A stretch of DNA of 64,000 nucleotides from Verrucomicrobiaceae bacterium (GCA_019694165.1 JAIBCL010000014.1:62001-126000), one strand, 5' to 3'. Shown: positions 15,001-21,451, counted from the stretch's first letter. The notes: generated by a model from the sequence alone, not told the origin. A program made the numbers and translations.

Positions 15001-18000
15001 GCTGATGGTTGATCCGGTCGCCGTATCGAGCATGTCATAATAGGATGCCACATAGCGGCCCGTCGTGTTCCAGGTGGTGCCAGTGGTCATGTCGCCCGTC
15101 TCTACCTCAAGGACAGGCTCGCCCACGGGAGTGGCGGGTGGCGTCGTTGGATTGTTCGGATCGAAGGCACACCAGTCAAACGAGACGGTGTAGTATTTTC
15201 CGCTGGGGAGTTGGGGCAGCCAGCTGGTCAGGGCATCGATGCTGAACTCCTTCCAAGCACACGCCCCATTGGTGAGGAACAGAAAGCGATTGCCATCCGT
15301 AGCCCTGGTCGGGCTTTGAATCCAGGCACCGTTGTCATATCCCCAACCGTCAATGTTGCCATTGCCCGGATAGGACCGACGGTCCGTCGAATTGGCCGGA
15401 TCGACGAATGTGTCGGTGCCCGTCCACATCGGAGCGGTGGTGCTGGCGTTTTCAAACGAACCGTTCACCGCCAGATTGGTGCGGTAGCAGGAAGAGAAAC
15501 CGAAGTCGATGGTGAGATCGCAATTGTTGTCCGCAGGTTTGCCACTGGTGCCGTCATCCCATGTGCCATTTGCCCCTGTCTCGCGCGTTGTGGGTTCAAC
15601 GGCCGAAGCCAGCGTGAACGTGCTCGAACTGATGCCGTTGGTGGCGGGCGCGGCATTGTCGATGCCGTTCTCATCGAAATCATCATCCAGACCATTGTCA
15701 CCGCCATTGCCGACCAGGGAATACTTGCCGTACAGGGCCTGACCGCTGGCGAAGTTCGATGCAGGTATGTGCACATAGTAGTTTCCCGCTGAAAGACCTG
15801 TGAAGCTGTAGCAGCCGTTGATGCCATTGACCGCGGCGGTGGTCGTCGTGGCCGTGGGCGTGCCAGTGGTGGCGGTACCCTGCGGGAAGAGCTTCACGGT
15901 CACACCATTGACGCCTTCGCCAGAGTCAAAGCGACCATTCTCATTGGCGTCGATGTAAACCAGGTTGCCGACGGCAACGGTGGGTGGGGCGGAGAAACCG
16001 AAGTCGATGGTGAGGTTGGTGTTTTTGTCGGCATCCACACTGCTGCCGTCGGCGTCCTTGTCGAAGCCGGTCTCGCCGCCGGCGGCATCAGGCGCGGCAT
16101 CGGCCGTGACCGTGAAGTTGTTGGACTGAATGCCGCTGGTGGCGGGCGTGGCGCTGTCGATGCCGTTGTCACCCGTGGTGCTGCCGTCATCCTGCCCGCT
16201 GGTGTCGGTGGGGTTGGCCGGAGAAATGGACAACTTGCCGTTCAACGGACGCCCGGCACCAAACTCCGCGGAAGGTATCCTCAGATAATACGTGCCTGCA
16301 GGGAGGCCGCTGAACATGTAACGACCGCTGGAGTCCGTGCAGGTGCGGCCCAACAGCGCATTGCTGCTGTTGTACAGGCTCAGGCGCACGTCGGCGACGC
16401 CTTCACCCGAAGTGTAGGCTCCGTTGCTGTCGGCGTCGTTGAACACGAGATTTCCAATGCTGCCGTACTTGGTGAACGTCGAGCACTCGAGGTTCACCTG
16501 GTCAAAGAACACGCCGCCGGCCGTGGGCGCGGCAGTCTGGCCGAGAAGCAGAAGCATCCCCTGGTAGTTTGGCTGGAACTGCACCCACACGAGCTGCCAG
16601 TTGAGCGAGGTGTAGTCGAGCGCCTTGCCCGTCGTCCACGCCGTGCCGTCAGTGGCCAGAGGGTTGCAGCTTCTAAGGCTCCACTTCACTCCGCGAATGG
16701 CATCGCCCGTCCCGCCCGCATGATTGCGCGTGACCACAGTGCCGCCGGCGGAGTAGCCCGTGATAGTGGCGGGAGCAGTGACCGAGTCACTCTCGACGAT
16801 CGAGTCGAGTTCCAGACGGACTTCGCATGTGGAATTCGCCGGTGCACTGGGGTCAAACGCGGCCACCCATGCCGCGTACTGATACGTGTTGGCCGTGTTC
16901 ATGGTGACAGCCGACGAACACAGGCCGGTGGTATCCGGTCCCGATGGGACCCATACGAGATAACTTCCGCTGGACGTGCCTCCCGGAACATTGAAAGCCG
17001 TGGTGCTCACCAGCTTCGGAAACGTGCTGGTTCCCGTGCTGGTCGATGGATAGGTCCATCCGAGCACGGGTCCCTGACCTTTCGGCAGATCTACAGAGGC
17101 AGTGCCGCCGGTACCCGGCCAGTTTCCGTAAGATGGAAGAACCATGGTCCCGCCACTCGTGTAAGTTCCGTTCCCCGTGCTGCTTGAAAGGGTGATCGTG
17201 GTGGAGGTCGGAGCAGACGCGACAACGAAAGTGCCATTCGCCGCTGTATTGCCGCCGACGCCGGAAATTACGACCGTCTGGCCGGCCGCGAGCCGGTGAG
17301 CAATGCTGGTTGTGATCGTGATAGGTGACGTGTTGGTTGCACCCGTCACGACGTATGTCAGATTGCTGGTTTCAAATCCGGGGTTTGGCGAAGTGTTGCC
17401 CGCGACACATCCACCTGCGGTCTCGGTGTGGAAGGCAAAATCGATGGTCAGGTTTCCATTCGAGTCTCCATCGGCATCGTCATCGGTGTTGCTGAAACCT
17501 GTCTCCGTTCCTCCATTCACGGGCTGGGTGCCGTAGCCGAGCGACACCACGCCGCTCTGCCGGGCGGTAATCGCAAACGAGTCGGTTCCGTTGTCGGAGG
17601 ATGCGGCGTTGTCATCAGTGGTGTTTGCGGTTTCGGCACCGGTGGATGATACGGCCTTCGCCAGCACGCCGGTGCCCATGTAAAAATTGCTTGCCGCGAC
17701 GCGCACCCGGTAAGGACCCGCAGGGAGTTTTGAGAAGAGATACCGCCCGCTGGAGTCAGTGGTGGTCGTGGCCAGGACCGTGGTGGCGTAGTTGGTGTTG
17801 AGCAGTTCCATCGTCACGCCGCTGTAACCCGTTTCAGCAGCATCCTTGGTGCCGTTGTTGTTGGCATCGTTCCATACCAGATTGCCAATGGTGCAGGTGG
17901 CCGGGGCAAAGGCGAGATCTATCGTAAGATCACCGTTGGTATCGCCGGGCACCGTGTCATCAAGCGTGTTGCCCGTGCCGTACTCACCGACGGCGGATCC

Positions 18001-19959
18001 CGATGTCGCCGTGTTGGTCGGCCCTGAACCGGCCGTGACGGTGAAATTCTGAGTGTAGGAGCCGGTCGTGGATGGCGTGATGCTTGGCAGGGTGTTGTCT
18101 TTGCCCGCGACGGACCAACCGTATGCATTGGTTGTGGTGTTGCTGCCAAAAGGTGCCAGTCCATTGAGCACGCCGCCCGACTGGAAGTAACTGGCCGCAA
18201 TAAACCCCTTGTAAGCCGTGCCGCTGGTGAGAGGACCGGCCACCCACTGGCCCAGCGAATTGGTGGTCACGGTCATCACTACTGCGCTGGTGGATGCATT
18301 CTGGATCTGGACCGGCACCCCGGCAATCGGCAGTTCGTCATCGGCATTGCCCGCGACGTTATCCACGCCGTCAGCGTCATACATGCCATCACCATTTACA
18401 TCTTTCCAAAGCAAGCCGCCAGCCACCACGCTCCCAGCCGTGAATGAGTTGACGGTGACGACATAGTCCTCCACCTCGCCCTTGCCGACGGCCCCGGTCG
18501 GAGCCGTGGTGACTTGGTCGGTCAGGCGGAAGCGCACTCCGCGCTGGGTGCCCGCCGAGGCCGCGGCCGGTGTGATGAAGCCGATGTTGACCGTCTGCAC
18601 CGAAGCGCTGCTCGGTATGGTCTGCACGATGAGCTTCTCGCCGCCTGAGGTGAGCAGTGTGTCATTGAAGGTGCCGTCATTGTTGAAGTCGATCCACGCG
18701 CTCAGGTAGGCATTGGCACCGGTGTTGTTGTAAACCGTGACTGGGATGGAGCTGCTGCACCCCTGCGTGATGCCCGAGGGCATCGTCACACCATCTTCAT
18801 CCGCGCCGTCTGCGGTCGCACCCGCGTCGGGAACGACGCTGTTTTCTCCATCCACCGTGGCACCGAGGCGGAGGCTGCTATTGGAGGTGCTGAAGGTCGT
18901 GGTCGTGGCCGCACTGGCCCCGTTCCAGTCGCCGTAGTCTGGCTGTCCGAGCACGGTCATCGTGAATGCCTTCGACGCCGTCGTTGGCACGGTGTCGGTG
19001 GCATTGATGGTGAAGGTATAGGTTCCCGCCGTCGTGGGTGTCCCCGACAGCACGCCGCCCGTAGTGAGAGAAAGGCCCGGCGGAAGCGTGCTGCCACTGG
19101 CGAGAGCCCATGTGACCGTTCCCACCGCATTGGTGGTGGCCAGTGTCTGGCTATAGGCAGGCGAGGCGTTGACCGTCCCGTTTGGCAACGGACTGGTGGT
19201 GGAGATGGCGATGCTCGAGTTCAGGCTGGCGGTTACCAACTGGATGTCGTCCACGTAGATGTTGTTGGTCGTGTTGGAGACGGTGTAGAACTCGATTTCC
19301 AGCAGGAACGGAACGCTCGCCAGGGCAGTGCCTGTCGGAAACGCCGTGGTGCCGTTTGAAAACGTGAGAGTGGGAGCAGCGGTCCATGCGGTGGTGGAAA
19401 CCGCTGCGGGCAGATTCGTTCCCGTCGTGTAACGCGTGTAGTAGCTGGCTCCCACCTGCCAGGTCAAGAATGCCTGGACATAAGTAGGGGATGCAGTAGC
19501 CGAACGCTGATAGTTGAACTTCAGCGTCAGATTGCTGAAGTCACCTGTCGTCTGGGGACGCATCGTGAAAGTGGCATAAACCGACTTCGTCGAGGTGCGG
19601 GGCGTCAGGGTCGTACGTGCCGCCGTGCTGTTCGTGATCGCATTCGTCCAGCTTCCCACCTGCGCAAAATAGCCGGTGTTGCCACTGGTGTTGAACTTCG
19701 ACGTGGTGGTGATCGTCATGTCGGTGATCGCCGGCGTCGCCGTGCTGATCAAGGCGCTCTGCGAAGACGCATTTTTTGAGAACGCCGCAGAACCGTAGTT
19801 CCACTGGATAACGTTTGTCGTCTGTGCTCCCGAGTCTCCCGCCCACCAGCAGGCACAGGCAAATACGAAGACACCAAGCATCCTGCGCCACGATACCGGG
19901 GGCCGGATCGTCTTCGTTGTGCCGGCGATTCTGCGGGATGGAGCGGATTCCACGATCAT
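1..19959 (-). CDS. Giant secreted multidomain surface protein (GEVED / SdrD-B / beta-propeller), C-terminus outside window
   Basis: One reading frame stays open from an ATG at 19959 to the left edge: 6,653 codons with no stop, and I could read a coherent protein along it. A basic N-terminus (SWRR) followed by LGVFVFACACWWAG looks like a long signal peptide; an alternative ATG lies at 19881. Then come a beta-sandwich (about residues 45-240), a He_PIG Ig-like domain (240-337), at least ten GEVED domains with the GEVEDY signature (ends near 18460, 12850, 7420, 6890, 5670, 4540, 3270, 2760, 1530 and 1025), about nine SdrD-B-like prealbumin-fold domains, propeller-type repeats (12.8-11.9, 10.96-10.1, 4.5-3.65 and 0.5-0 kb) and a glycine-rich block (8.7-8.0 kb). 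GEVED and SdrD-B modules are typical of exported adhesin-like proteins. A role at the cell surface is inferred. The anchoring or sorting region lies outside the window. Confidence 0.9.
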   Translation of the reverse strand, partial: MIVESAPSRRIAGTTKTIRPPVSWRRMLGVFVFACACWWAGDSGAQTTNVIQWNYGSAAFSKNASSQSALISTATPAITDMTITTTSKFNTSGNTGYFAQVGSWTNAITNSTAARTTLTPRTSTKSVYATFTMRPQTTGDFSNLTLKFNYQRSATASPTYVQAFLTWQVGASYYTRYTTGTNLPAAVSTTAWTAAPTLTFSNGTTAFPTGTALASVPFLLEIEFYTVSNTTNNIYVDDIQLVTASLNSSIAISTTSPLPNGTVNASPAYSQTLATTNAVGTVTWALASGSTLPPGLSLTTGGVLSGTPTTAGTYTFTINATDTVPTTASKAFTMTVLGQPDYGDWNGASAATTTTFSTSNSSLRLGATVDGENSVVPDAGATADGADEDGVTMPSGITQGCSSSIPVTVYNNTGANAYLSAWIDFNNDGTFNDTLLTSGGEKLIVQTIPSSASVQTVNIGFITPAAASAGTQRGVRFRLTDQVTTAPTGAVGKGEVEDYVVTVNSFTAGSVVAGGLLWKDVNGDGMYDADGVDNVAGNADDELPIAGVPVQIQNASTSAVVMTVTTNSLGQWVAGPLTSGTAYKGFIAASYFQSGGVLNGLAPFGSNTTTNAYGWSVAGKDNTLPSITPSTTGSYTQNFTVTAGSGPTNTATSGSAVGEYGTGNTLDDTVPGDTNGDLTIDLAFAPATCTIGNLVWNDANNNGTKDAAETGYSGVTMELLNTNYATTVLATTTTDSSGRYLFSKLPAGPYRVRVAASNFYMGTGVLAKAVSSTGAETANTTDDNAASSDNGTDSFAITARQSGVVSLGYGTQPVNGGTETGFSNTDDDADGDSNGNLTIDFAFHTETAGGCVAGNTSPNPGFETSNLTYVVTGATNTSPITITTSIAHRLAAGQTVVISGVGGNTAANGTFVVASAPTSTTITLSSSTGNGTYTSGGTMVLPSYGNWPGTGGTASVDLPKGQGPVLGWTYPSTSTGTSTFPKLVSTTAFNVPGGTSSGSYLVWVPSGPDTTGLCSSAVTMNTANTYQYAAWVAAFDPSAPANSTCEVRLELDSIVESDSVTAPATITGYSAGGTVVTRNHAGGTGDAIRGVKWSLRSCNPLATDGTAWTTGKALDYTSLNWQLVWVQFQPNYQGMLLLLGQTAAPTAGGVFFDQVNLECSTFTKYGSIGNLVFNDADSNGAYTSGEGVADVRLSLYNSSNALLGRTCTDSSGRYMFSGLPAGTYYLRIPSAEFGAGRPLNGKLSISPANPTDTSGQDDGSTTGDNGIDSATPATSGIQSNNFTVTADAAPDAAGGETGFDKDADGSSVDADKNTNLTIDFGFSAPPTVAVGNLVYIDANENGRFDSGEGVNGVTVKLFPQGTATTGTPTATTTTAAVNGINGCYSFTGLSAGNYYVHIPASNFASGQALYGKYSLVGNGGDNGLDDDFDENGIDNAAPATNGISSSTFTLASAVEPTTRETGANGTWDDGTSGKPADNNCDLTIDFGFSSCYRTNLAVNGSFENASTTAPMWTGTDTFVDPANSTDRRSYPGNGNIDGWGYDNGAWIQSPTRATDGNRFLFLTNGACAWKEFSIDALTSWLPQLPSGKYYTVSFDWCAFDPNNPTTPPATPVGEPVLEVETGDMTTGTTWNTTGRYVASYYDMLDTATGSTISVSYQASPWSNLNWRRKKVQFFLPSPISNDKVCQFIFSASSQGTLIDNVVVQESCSPNLLMAGNVVFKDLNNNGKYDSGEGVDNVEVRLFRSTQTKNDYPWVVDTKTNNDGRFLFSGLQPGSYFMHIPASEFGAGKPLNGLVSIAGTSADDAFDDNSPSGDNGIENSTPTTGGVVSNVFTLSTGGEPTAATGETGYLSTVDDAFDANSNLTLDLGFASPTFSLGDRVFVDVDANNQQSTADTNIQNVHVRLYSSTNATRGDADDVLIGQMLTDGNGIYNFGGGAALNMLGSVAGSTITAGPGAESDDAEEGLIAGQSSAGSVSYSSSDLELGDDTTISQLVGIRFPSLAIPVGATITSATVQFTADATESGTVTIGIQAESADNAATFTSTNSSLSARAKGAGMINWSPAAWTSGNRTAAQLTPNLAPLIQAVVSRGGWASGNAIALYFKRVAGTANRTAKTFAATSTNWPTLSITYTTGAKYTIQASKQYYLTISSTDPALNGAAPITAYITGTAPGDPHTATGNNLIDSNGVLSGSEIVASVVTPASAVANPSYDFGFSAATKDFGDFSLFASASSTVNSNLKLGTQVDAEFAETLNSVATGDDAQGIDDEDGVTMWPPITTGSTVTVPVLVTNTTGSAAYLNMWIDLNNNGLFDANEKATEVSTSTSGSVNISLAIPSSGVTTGVGLGARLRLTSVSNPGPTGLSGGTGEVEDYLVVINTPVGCANPYVWVVDEDNSRLRLWSMDYSNPAATAINYGRMKYYDPADGVTVRNFPADGTETDDMEAMAINSATGQAYFMSRSKLAAAASSTQALWTYNLGNAAANQGNIILTLLGHITKPSGHTGESLAYDPTTNRLYLCDKRPDGVASSDNLDTLADGLAYVDLGALNANKLAATAPTVVGTMTGVVSGTTYNVRYTDGMEMTPDGRLFVIDGNGDDLYEVNKANGAIIATQDLNVIGGPSGSVDVETIFWDPLNQKLVAVDNSGHRFIQVTLGSDGLNTAIASFYPHPLAGTEIQDFEGSAYWSTCTNVGIGNLVFIDANKNGKYDAGEGVNGVTVKLFPNGTATSGTPTATTTTATVNGVAGIYNFTNLSPGSYYVHIPATNFATGQPLAGTLSVTGNEGDTGNDDDVASGSENGIDDAAPQTNGISSAVIALSNDGEVMDTGTEKGVLASWDNADDNNTNLTVDFGFTPQSNLAVGNLVWNDTNNNGIKDTGESGISGVTVQLWSTGTDNAIGGSGGAADTQVGSNATTDASGLYSFTSLAPGTYFVKIPTPPASYPMSSLFTDIRDDGIDNNDNGSQAGSGAAVFSGVFTLAANTEPGSSGATNTDNTIDFGFYNPPAVGCAILTSFYSNYIGSYDLTGAKIGGYDTGAAGLDGPYGIGISPLDGKLYVSSSGENGGGVNRRSNAVLRFDLLTGAYLDAFVPPGANGLYRPRGITFSLDGSVLNVTAGDVIQRYSSAGTYLGSDSFTTPGYGYSRQTSCVGPDGLLYFPDSYTGRILRFNATTGAYVDVFTSGIVMNGVNMRGITFGPDGHLYVSFEDSRVLKFNGITGAYISDFIPTGAGYQMSGIRFGHDGNLYVCDVGGAVRKFNGLTGAYINDFVPYSNSVYGAKDIVFTSPTLPCPSGLTIGNLLWLDANNNGLKDTGESGVDNVIVELWSPGPDLVIGGGDDWLVSSTTTAGGGLYSFTNAATGRYFIKIPAPPPAATAVSSVAFTADNGVDNDNNGVQPLGSGSAIYSNVFNMVPGTEPGSAGSTSTDNTIDIGVRTCATVTMAPSILPNVTVNTLFASTTMIASGGTSPYTWSVSSGALPTGITMTSAGVISGTPTSQGTYIFAVTVVDANGCGSTQQLSITVQPVVCIPGTAGKDGAKTITAASTVVNTYYPGTASVAKGATSIPVGTAYAAGATTAIAAGDLLLVIQMQGADVLSSSASNYGQPVAGSVIAGRYEYVLASGPIASGAVPLSTGLVNPYVVRRSSGWVNKADQGMETFQVIRVPLYSTLTLNASTSIVAARWNTGPAAAGWWPNSTNDDPAILGVGGVVAIQVQGAITFGASSFIDVTGRGFRGGLGVAYAGGNTSVVDTNYYTDINGGLAGIKGEGFGGAPCVMLDEALNYYNHYNSMQQGYPNGSRSRGAAGSGGGGGNNYQAGGGGGANVGTGGNGGDSASWIGLARTAIGGVGGYIMAASPNILRMGGGGGSGHGTSMTQPSGSGGAGGGLVMINAGSVSGTGSVTADGAPGRAGRTGGSNGGAADGALSGIADAGGGGGAGGTILFTAGSGTLSTVTFSAKGGNGGNAPNDGTNSGARGPGGGGGGGLVLTSITPGTITLTGGTRGTQPVVTGDPPYGATSGGAGTSMIVNPCGVLLDYGDHIYGTLAASTASQVPSADIRIGTNQTDGEASDPSDTNANKDDTTGTNDEDLTMPSFTVGVNTNVVVPIMATLANLSGTAAQVRMFVDWNGNNTIDAGETITPTPATIATGTNNYTFALTPPAGTTTGTKYLRIRITEGSTAPVFSGASALKGEVEDYAVNVTVASDYGDWSGSGAQTGTTYSMMNSNLRIGATVDSENGVTPNVGATADGADEDGVWFAPSVPVGSYAQLSVKATNLTGAAAYLNAWVDFDNNGTFDVSEQVATNVNVPTGTTDYDPAAYNSGSSLYQYYRLQFAVPATASVGTQRGVRVRLSNVLNTAATGASGTGEIEDYVMAFTAQTNCNHFHLSDTNADVIFTPATEITPAQTNSPIYWDNAGDIGTYKDVDVTYNNATKLFNFDCTVLQKTATGVRADGVWFMINTGPLPLQTPVQRYAMVYIDGFNRASPKALVYVENSLQHGNSWSSPAYLMVSTAPGGQNASDVKALSVTEDTVAKTVRFRLTLDCTRINDRSQWPVAWSLDTDWRGLQFWGNAGMWCTATDMTAAPTYDASGKATAMNFSATSYLGIDVHPMGFTPIITEQCNYDFGDHFFAIGSSAAQVPSADIKIGTNATDAEGDFSDSGASLDDTTGTDDEDLTMPPLYVDKYSNLTLPITLTPASLSGGTARANIWVDWNGDGDVLDTEEALTAQSISATGSLYFTLHPPAGTTPGTKYLRMRITEGTTAPAFSGASALKGEVEDYAVTVASVPNPTPLLEYRFETTSPVMPANPDVKSACITTTSQLQPVANTNGLLDVISEVENGFLRTGSSVVSVWGAATTYNSALESARANLTPTTKTVYTTFTFGAGSNGNITGVLADLCPSTSAALSVRFFLTWHDGTAYRTAWTNTTTLVPGAWNIADQTFVNGTALPTGTALAGKTFLLEIAMWGGLGRSMATSYNDGVSIDNVILSGTCAATDFGDHVFGSLAASTASQTATTDIRIGTNATDGEATDPSDANANKDDTTGTNDEDLIMPTCYVGTASNLVVPVTIPVLANLSGSTSRINVFVDWNGDGDVIDTNETLTAQTVATAGTSYVTFSLTPPAGTTVGTKYLRIRITEGATAPVFNGASALKGEVEDYAVTVSADTRDCFKVWVSSFSNGTLQSYDSTGAYLGQVNSVNSVTYLSKMTMAPNGDLLIANSDASGGVYRVNAQTGAYISTLITATASLAYVSGIVVGPDGYLYVADYGGQTVKRYNVSTGALVSTFITGVTPTGITFDTSGNCYVTDEVTSSIRKYNSAGTFQSTVATITGYNYVLEVGADGSLYTCNENAGVITIKKITLPGGVVSTFTTLTGASGSDLPFTWAPDGTLWATDYTQNRVVIYSSAGTLLRTITTNTSNFPCGIQVVPCAASDFGDLPLRYPTVIEHNGPRHVAGTLKLGTVAPDVDGNGQPSLNADGDDLEGDDEDGVTIPTLTAGATATVVVNASAAAKVNAFFDWNNDGDFLDAGEAIAELSVVAGNNNLSVPVPAGATTGTSLGARFRISTAGGLTATGGALDGEVEDYLVTVNTNSRDYGDWAHATNTTGAATTTTFSTANSNLRLGALVDAEASVSPTSAATVDDTTGSDDEDGVTLPTAPWSVGQAQNFTIVATNTTGSPAYLRAWIDYNNDGDFSDSGEMVIRDTIATGTSGATLYYAVTPLTAGTNLGVRVRLSSDANVTATSSTGSGEIEDYVTTISAIGATQCYSFVADNANENWDLDNTELEPDAVSWTPLINGESFGPVRYMRMGYNPTTKLLDVFVRIKCYSASRPLQGMWLSLSEGPLPRGDNRAIIYYDGYTPNQPKMSVYVYDPAQSDNSWSNPGKLLASSANDTRIRPGPLVNEGSNYFSLSFSIDASLINNRDNYPTYSLPQDWAGIRFGSEVGVWMHWFMFSGQPTYNGSGGLTAFPVDQTTLDTAGTYKNFIAWFDTGTWPALLKAALTTKTEDFGDYIGFPFASQVASTAIKIGTNATDADSGYSGDATATADDTTGTDDEDLTISSFTVGSPTSITVPVNIPVIGSLSGSTAKVGVWVDWNGDGSFGGTNETLPVQTILASGTTNLSFSLTPPAGTTGGTKFLRIRATEGITAPASAGLSALKGEVEDYAITVTAPTTDFGDWSGSGAATTTASTIANSNLRLGATVDAEASVVPDVAATADGADEDGVTMPGSIAQNAIVTIPVSVFNNNTAGKYLHAWIDFNNDGTFNDSPVASGGERIYGAVTTANAAAQTVNVIFAVPATASAGTQRGARFRLTDNSATTPTSSGATGETEDYVVTITATFSIGNRVWFDANGNGTFDFASGELPLDGVKMNVYQDNGATAGSLDATDTLVATQTTSNGGYYRFNGLAAGDYIVEVAASNFAAGGMLEGFTTTTGSTDPDNNIDNDDNGVAVAGFGVASSAITLSAGAEPATDGDTDTNSNLTVDFGFTCPGTMTWESYVSNNQRDTVTRHTYSGGVYIADLFATNAGGLNRPYDIAFGPAGDLFVTSSFDHKIVRYNSRTGAVVGTFIASGNSLNTPSGITWGPDGNCYIASRNSNEIKRYNGSTGAFIDNFVPSTAGLNQPFQGLLWSTDNKLYVGNYGSGLIMRFDLSGAFIDSIALPGGVLTVRGFVFGPD
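1525..7870 (-). repeat. Closely related GEVED domain copies within the giant gene
   Basis: Four copies, roughly 1525-1985, 4535-5035, 5660-6115 and 7410-7870, share a subfamily pattern. Each has TDIKIGTNATD or a close variant, then an acidic DDTTGTDDEDL-type calcium-loop-like segment, a VDWNGDGD segment, a KYLRMRITEG-type strand and a final ALKGEVEDYAVTV. The DNA of these copies is visibly similar, for example at 4545-4660, 5675-5790 and 7425-7540. This points to internal duplication or recombination between repeats. Boundaries are approximate. Confidence 0.7.
8000..8700 (-). other. Glycine-rich low-complexity block inside the giant protein
   Basis: In the giant frame this stretch encodes about 230 residues dominated by Gly, Ala, Ser and Asn, with runs such as GPGGGGGGGL and AGSGGGGGNN. 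It follows a domain (about 9420-8700) that reads like a passenger beta-helix or choice-of-anchor segment. Similar glycine-rich loops occur in autotransporter-like and PE_PGRS-like proteins. It could be a flexible spacer or a beta-helix decorated with glycine loops; the sequence alone does not decide. Confidence 0.75.
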
Positions 19960-20090
19960 TTTGCGGTCCGGTTTGGTGTTATCCCGCCCTTCAGACTTTT
20001 GGCCGGGGATGGGTGTCCACGGTGGCCACAAGCCGGCACGCGCTGACCAAGTCGCCCGGAAGCGATGGACACAGTTCGACACAATGACAC

Positions 20091-20112
20091 AAATACCATA
20101 AATTTGGTATTT
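20091..20112. promoter_or_regulatory. Palindrome overlapping the predicted start site (candidate operator)
   Basis: AAATACCA and TGGTATTT form a perfect 8-bp inverted repeat around a 6-base spacer (TAAATT). It begins directly downstream of the predicted -10 element of the giant gene, so it would cover the transcription start. That position suits a repressor operator. It could also fold as a weak hairpin at the end of the upstream gene, but there is no good U-tract on the minus strand. Confidence 0.4.
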
Positions 20113-20140
20113 ATTTTAGATTGTTCGGCCTGAATTACAA
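20113..20140 (-). promoter_or_regulatory. Putative sigma70-type promoter of the giant gene
   Basis: Read on the minus strand, TTGTAA (20140-20135) is separated by 16 bases from TAAAAT (20118-20113). This fits a -35/-10 pair (4/6 and 5/6 matches to the consensus) in a locally AT-rich stretch. A start site near 20106 would give a leader of about 147 bases before the ATG at 19959. The promoter is predicted from sequence only. Confidence 0.45.
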
Positions 20141-20370
20141 CTGTTTTATATCTTCCATAAATAATGAAGGGCTATTGAGACGACTTTGGATCACCTGAAA
20201 TCGGCATCTTCCCGATCAGAATCTGGCCAATCGAGGCGGGAAAGGGATCGGTGGGGAGCAACAATACCCGGTCAATCCAAACGCCAGGCAAGGAGCGGGA
20301 CAGCCGTGTCCATCACAGCCCGGGGGCTCGGCAAACAAAGCCGCACCCGGCCAAACCCGCGAAGCTCAGA

Positions 20371-21426
20371 TCACTTTTCCGCTTTGGGCTGTACGATGGC
20401 GTTCACAGCCTTCTGGTCACTCAGTGGCAGCTGAGTCAGCCAGGCACCGGCCGCACGAGGATTGGAATTCAGCCAGGAACGCATGACACCCGAAATGGCC
20501 TCCACGCGCGCAGTTGGGTCCGTCAGTTGCTGAGACCATCGGGCGGCGGCCTCGGGTGCTTCCCTGCCCCACTGGCCCGAAGCAAATGTAAGGGCCTGTC
20601 GCCGGGCCATCCCGGCGGGAAACTTCAAAGCTGACTCCGCAGCTGCCTCGGGATCGGTGGCGGCAAGAACCTTCACGGCTTTCACCAACACACCGGTCTG
20701 CACATAGGAATCCGGAATCGAGGCGGCCCACTGGATCAGCCCGTCCATGTCCTCCGCAGCCCAGGTCTGGGCAAGGCCCTGCGCGATGGAAGCCTTGTGC
20801 AATGGATTGGCTGTGGAGTTGATCCACTCCGCCACCGCCTGGCGGTCTGTGCGCGCCCACTCGCGGCCGACGACCTCGTGCGCATTGCGGGACATGTCGT
20901 GCCCGCCAAGGCCGTCTGCCCACGCAGCGGCTGCCTTCGGATCGGTGGCGGCGAGCCTGCCGGCTATGCCGACGGCCATCACCTGCTGGTCGTGCAAATC
21001 CGTGAGCTGGCGCAGGACCTGCGCACCGCCGGCTGGATCCGATGCGGCCAACTGATCGATGGCGCTGCCCAGCAACTGCGAATGTTCCGCAGGCTTAAGG
21101 CGGCTGCGGCTGGTGTTCAAAAGTTTCGCGATCACCTGCGGTGCCGCCCGGTCGTTGATCGCTCGAGCCAGCGCCTTGTTGAACTCCTCCAGAGTTTGGT
21201 ATGGCAGCACTTCTTTTTCAGCGTCACCAGACACCACCGACGACTGCGATGAACCGCCGACGTCATCGTTCGCTCCCGCCTTTGAATGAAAAGAAGGTGC
21301 CGGCTTGGGCTTCTGGGACTGCACTGCTTGCTCCGGCTCATGGCTTTTTCTCAAGAATAGAGCCGCAGCCGCGAGCAGGACGACAGCGAACGCGGACAGA
21401 ATCTTGAATGCAGGCAAACGGGCCAT
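20371..21426 (-). CDS. Membrane-anchored alpha-helical repeat protein, function unknown
   Basis: The product has about 351 residues starting MARLPAFKIL. A single N-terminal hydrophobic segment (about residues 8-24) is followed by a charged Ser/Pro/Lys linker and then an alpha-helical repeat region. The repeats carry recurring motifs such as ATDPKAAAAWADGL and NSNPRAAGAWLTQL, a loose repeat of roughly 35-40 residues centred on a DP-A-A-W pattern. Repeats of this style are common in secreted or anchored proteins of Verrucomicrobia and Planctomycetes. I do not recognise a catalytic motif. The frame is open further upstream to 21528, but the hydrophobic N-terminus favours the start at 21426. A protein-interaction role outside the cytoplasmic membrane is likely but inferred. 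Confidence 0.75.
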   Translation of the reverse strand: MARLPAFKILSAFAVVLLAAAALFLRKSHEPEQAVQSQKPKPAPSFHSKAGANDDVGGSSQSSVVSGDAEKEVLPYQTLEEFNKALARAINDRAAPQVIAKLLNTSRSRLKPAEHSQLLGSAIDQLAASDPAGGAQVLRQLTDLHDQQVMAVGIAGRLAATDPKAAAAWADGLGGHDMSRNAHEVVGREWARTDRQAVAEWINSTANPLHKASIAQGLAQTWAAEDMDGLIQWAASIPDSYVQTGVLVKAVKVLAATDPEAAAESALKFPAGMARRQALTFASGQWGREAPEAAARWSQQLTDPTARVEAISGVMRSWLNSNPRAAGAWLTQLPLSDQKAVNAIVQPKAEK

Positions 21427-21451
21427 GAGAGGAAAGGCTGGAAAAAGTGAA

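Larger units (their letters stand above)
19960..20370. other. Intergenic region upstream of the giant gene
   Basis: This 411-base gap lies between the giant gene and the upstream minus-strand gene. It is noticeably AT-rich at 20090-20170, in contrast to the surrounding sequence, and carries a putative promoter and palindrome listed separately. The remaining part (20180-20370) has no recognisable gene; the short open frames in it look random. Confidence 0.6.
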
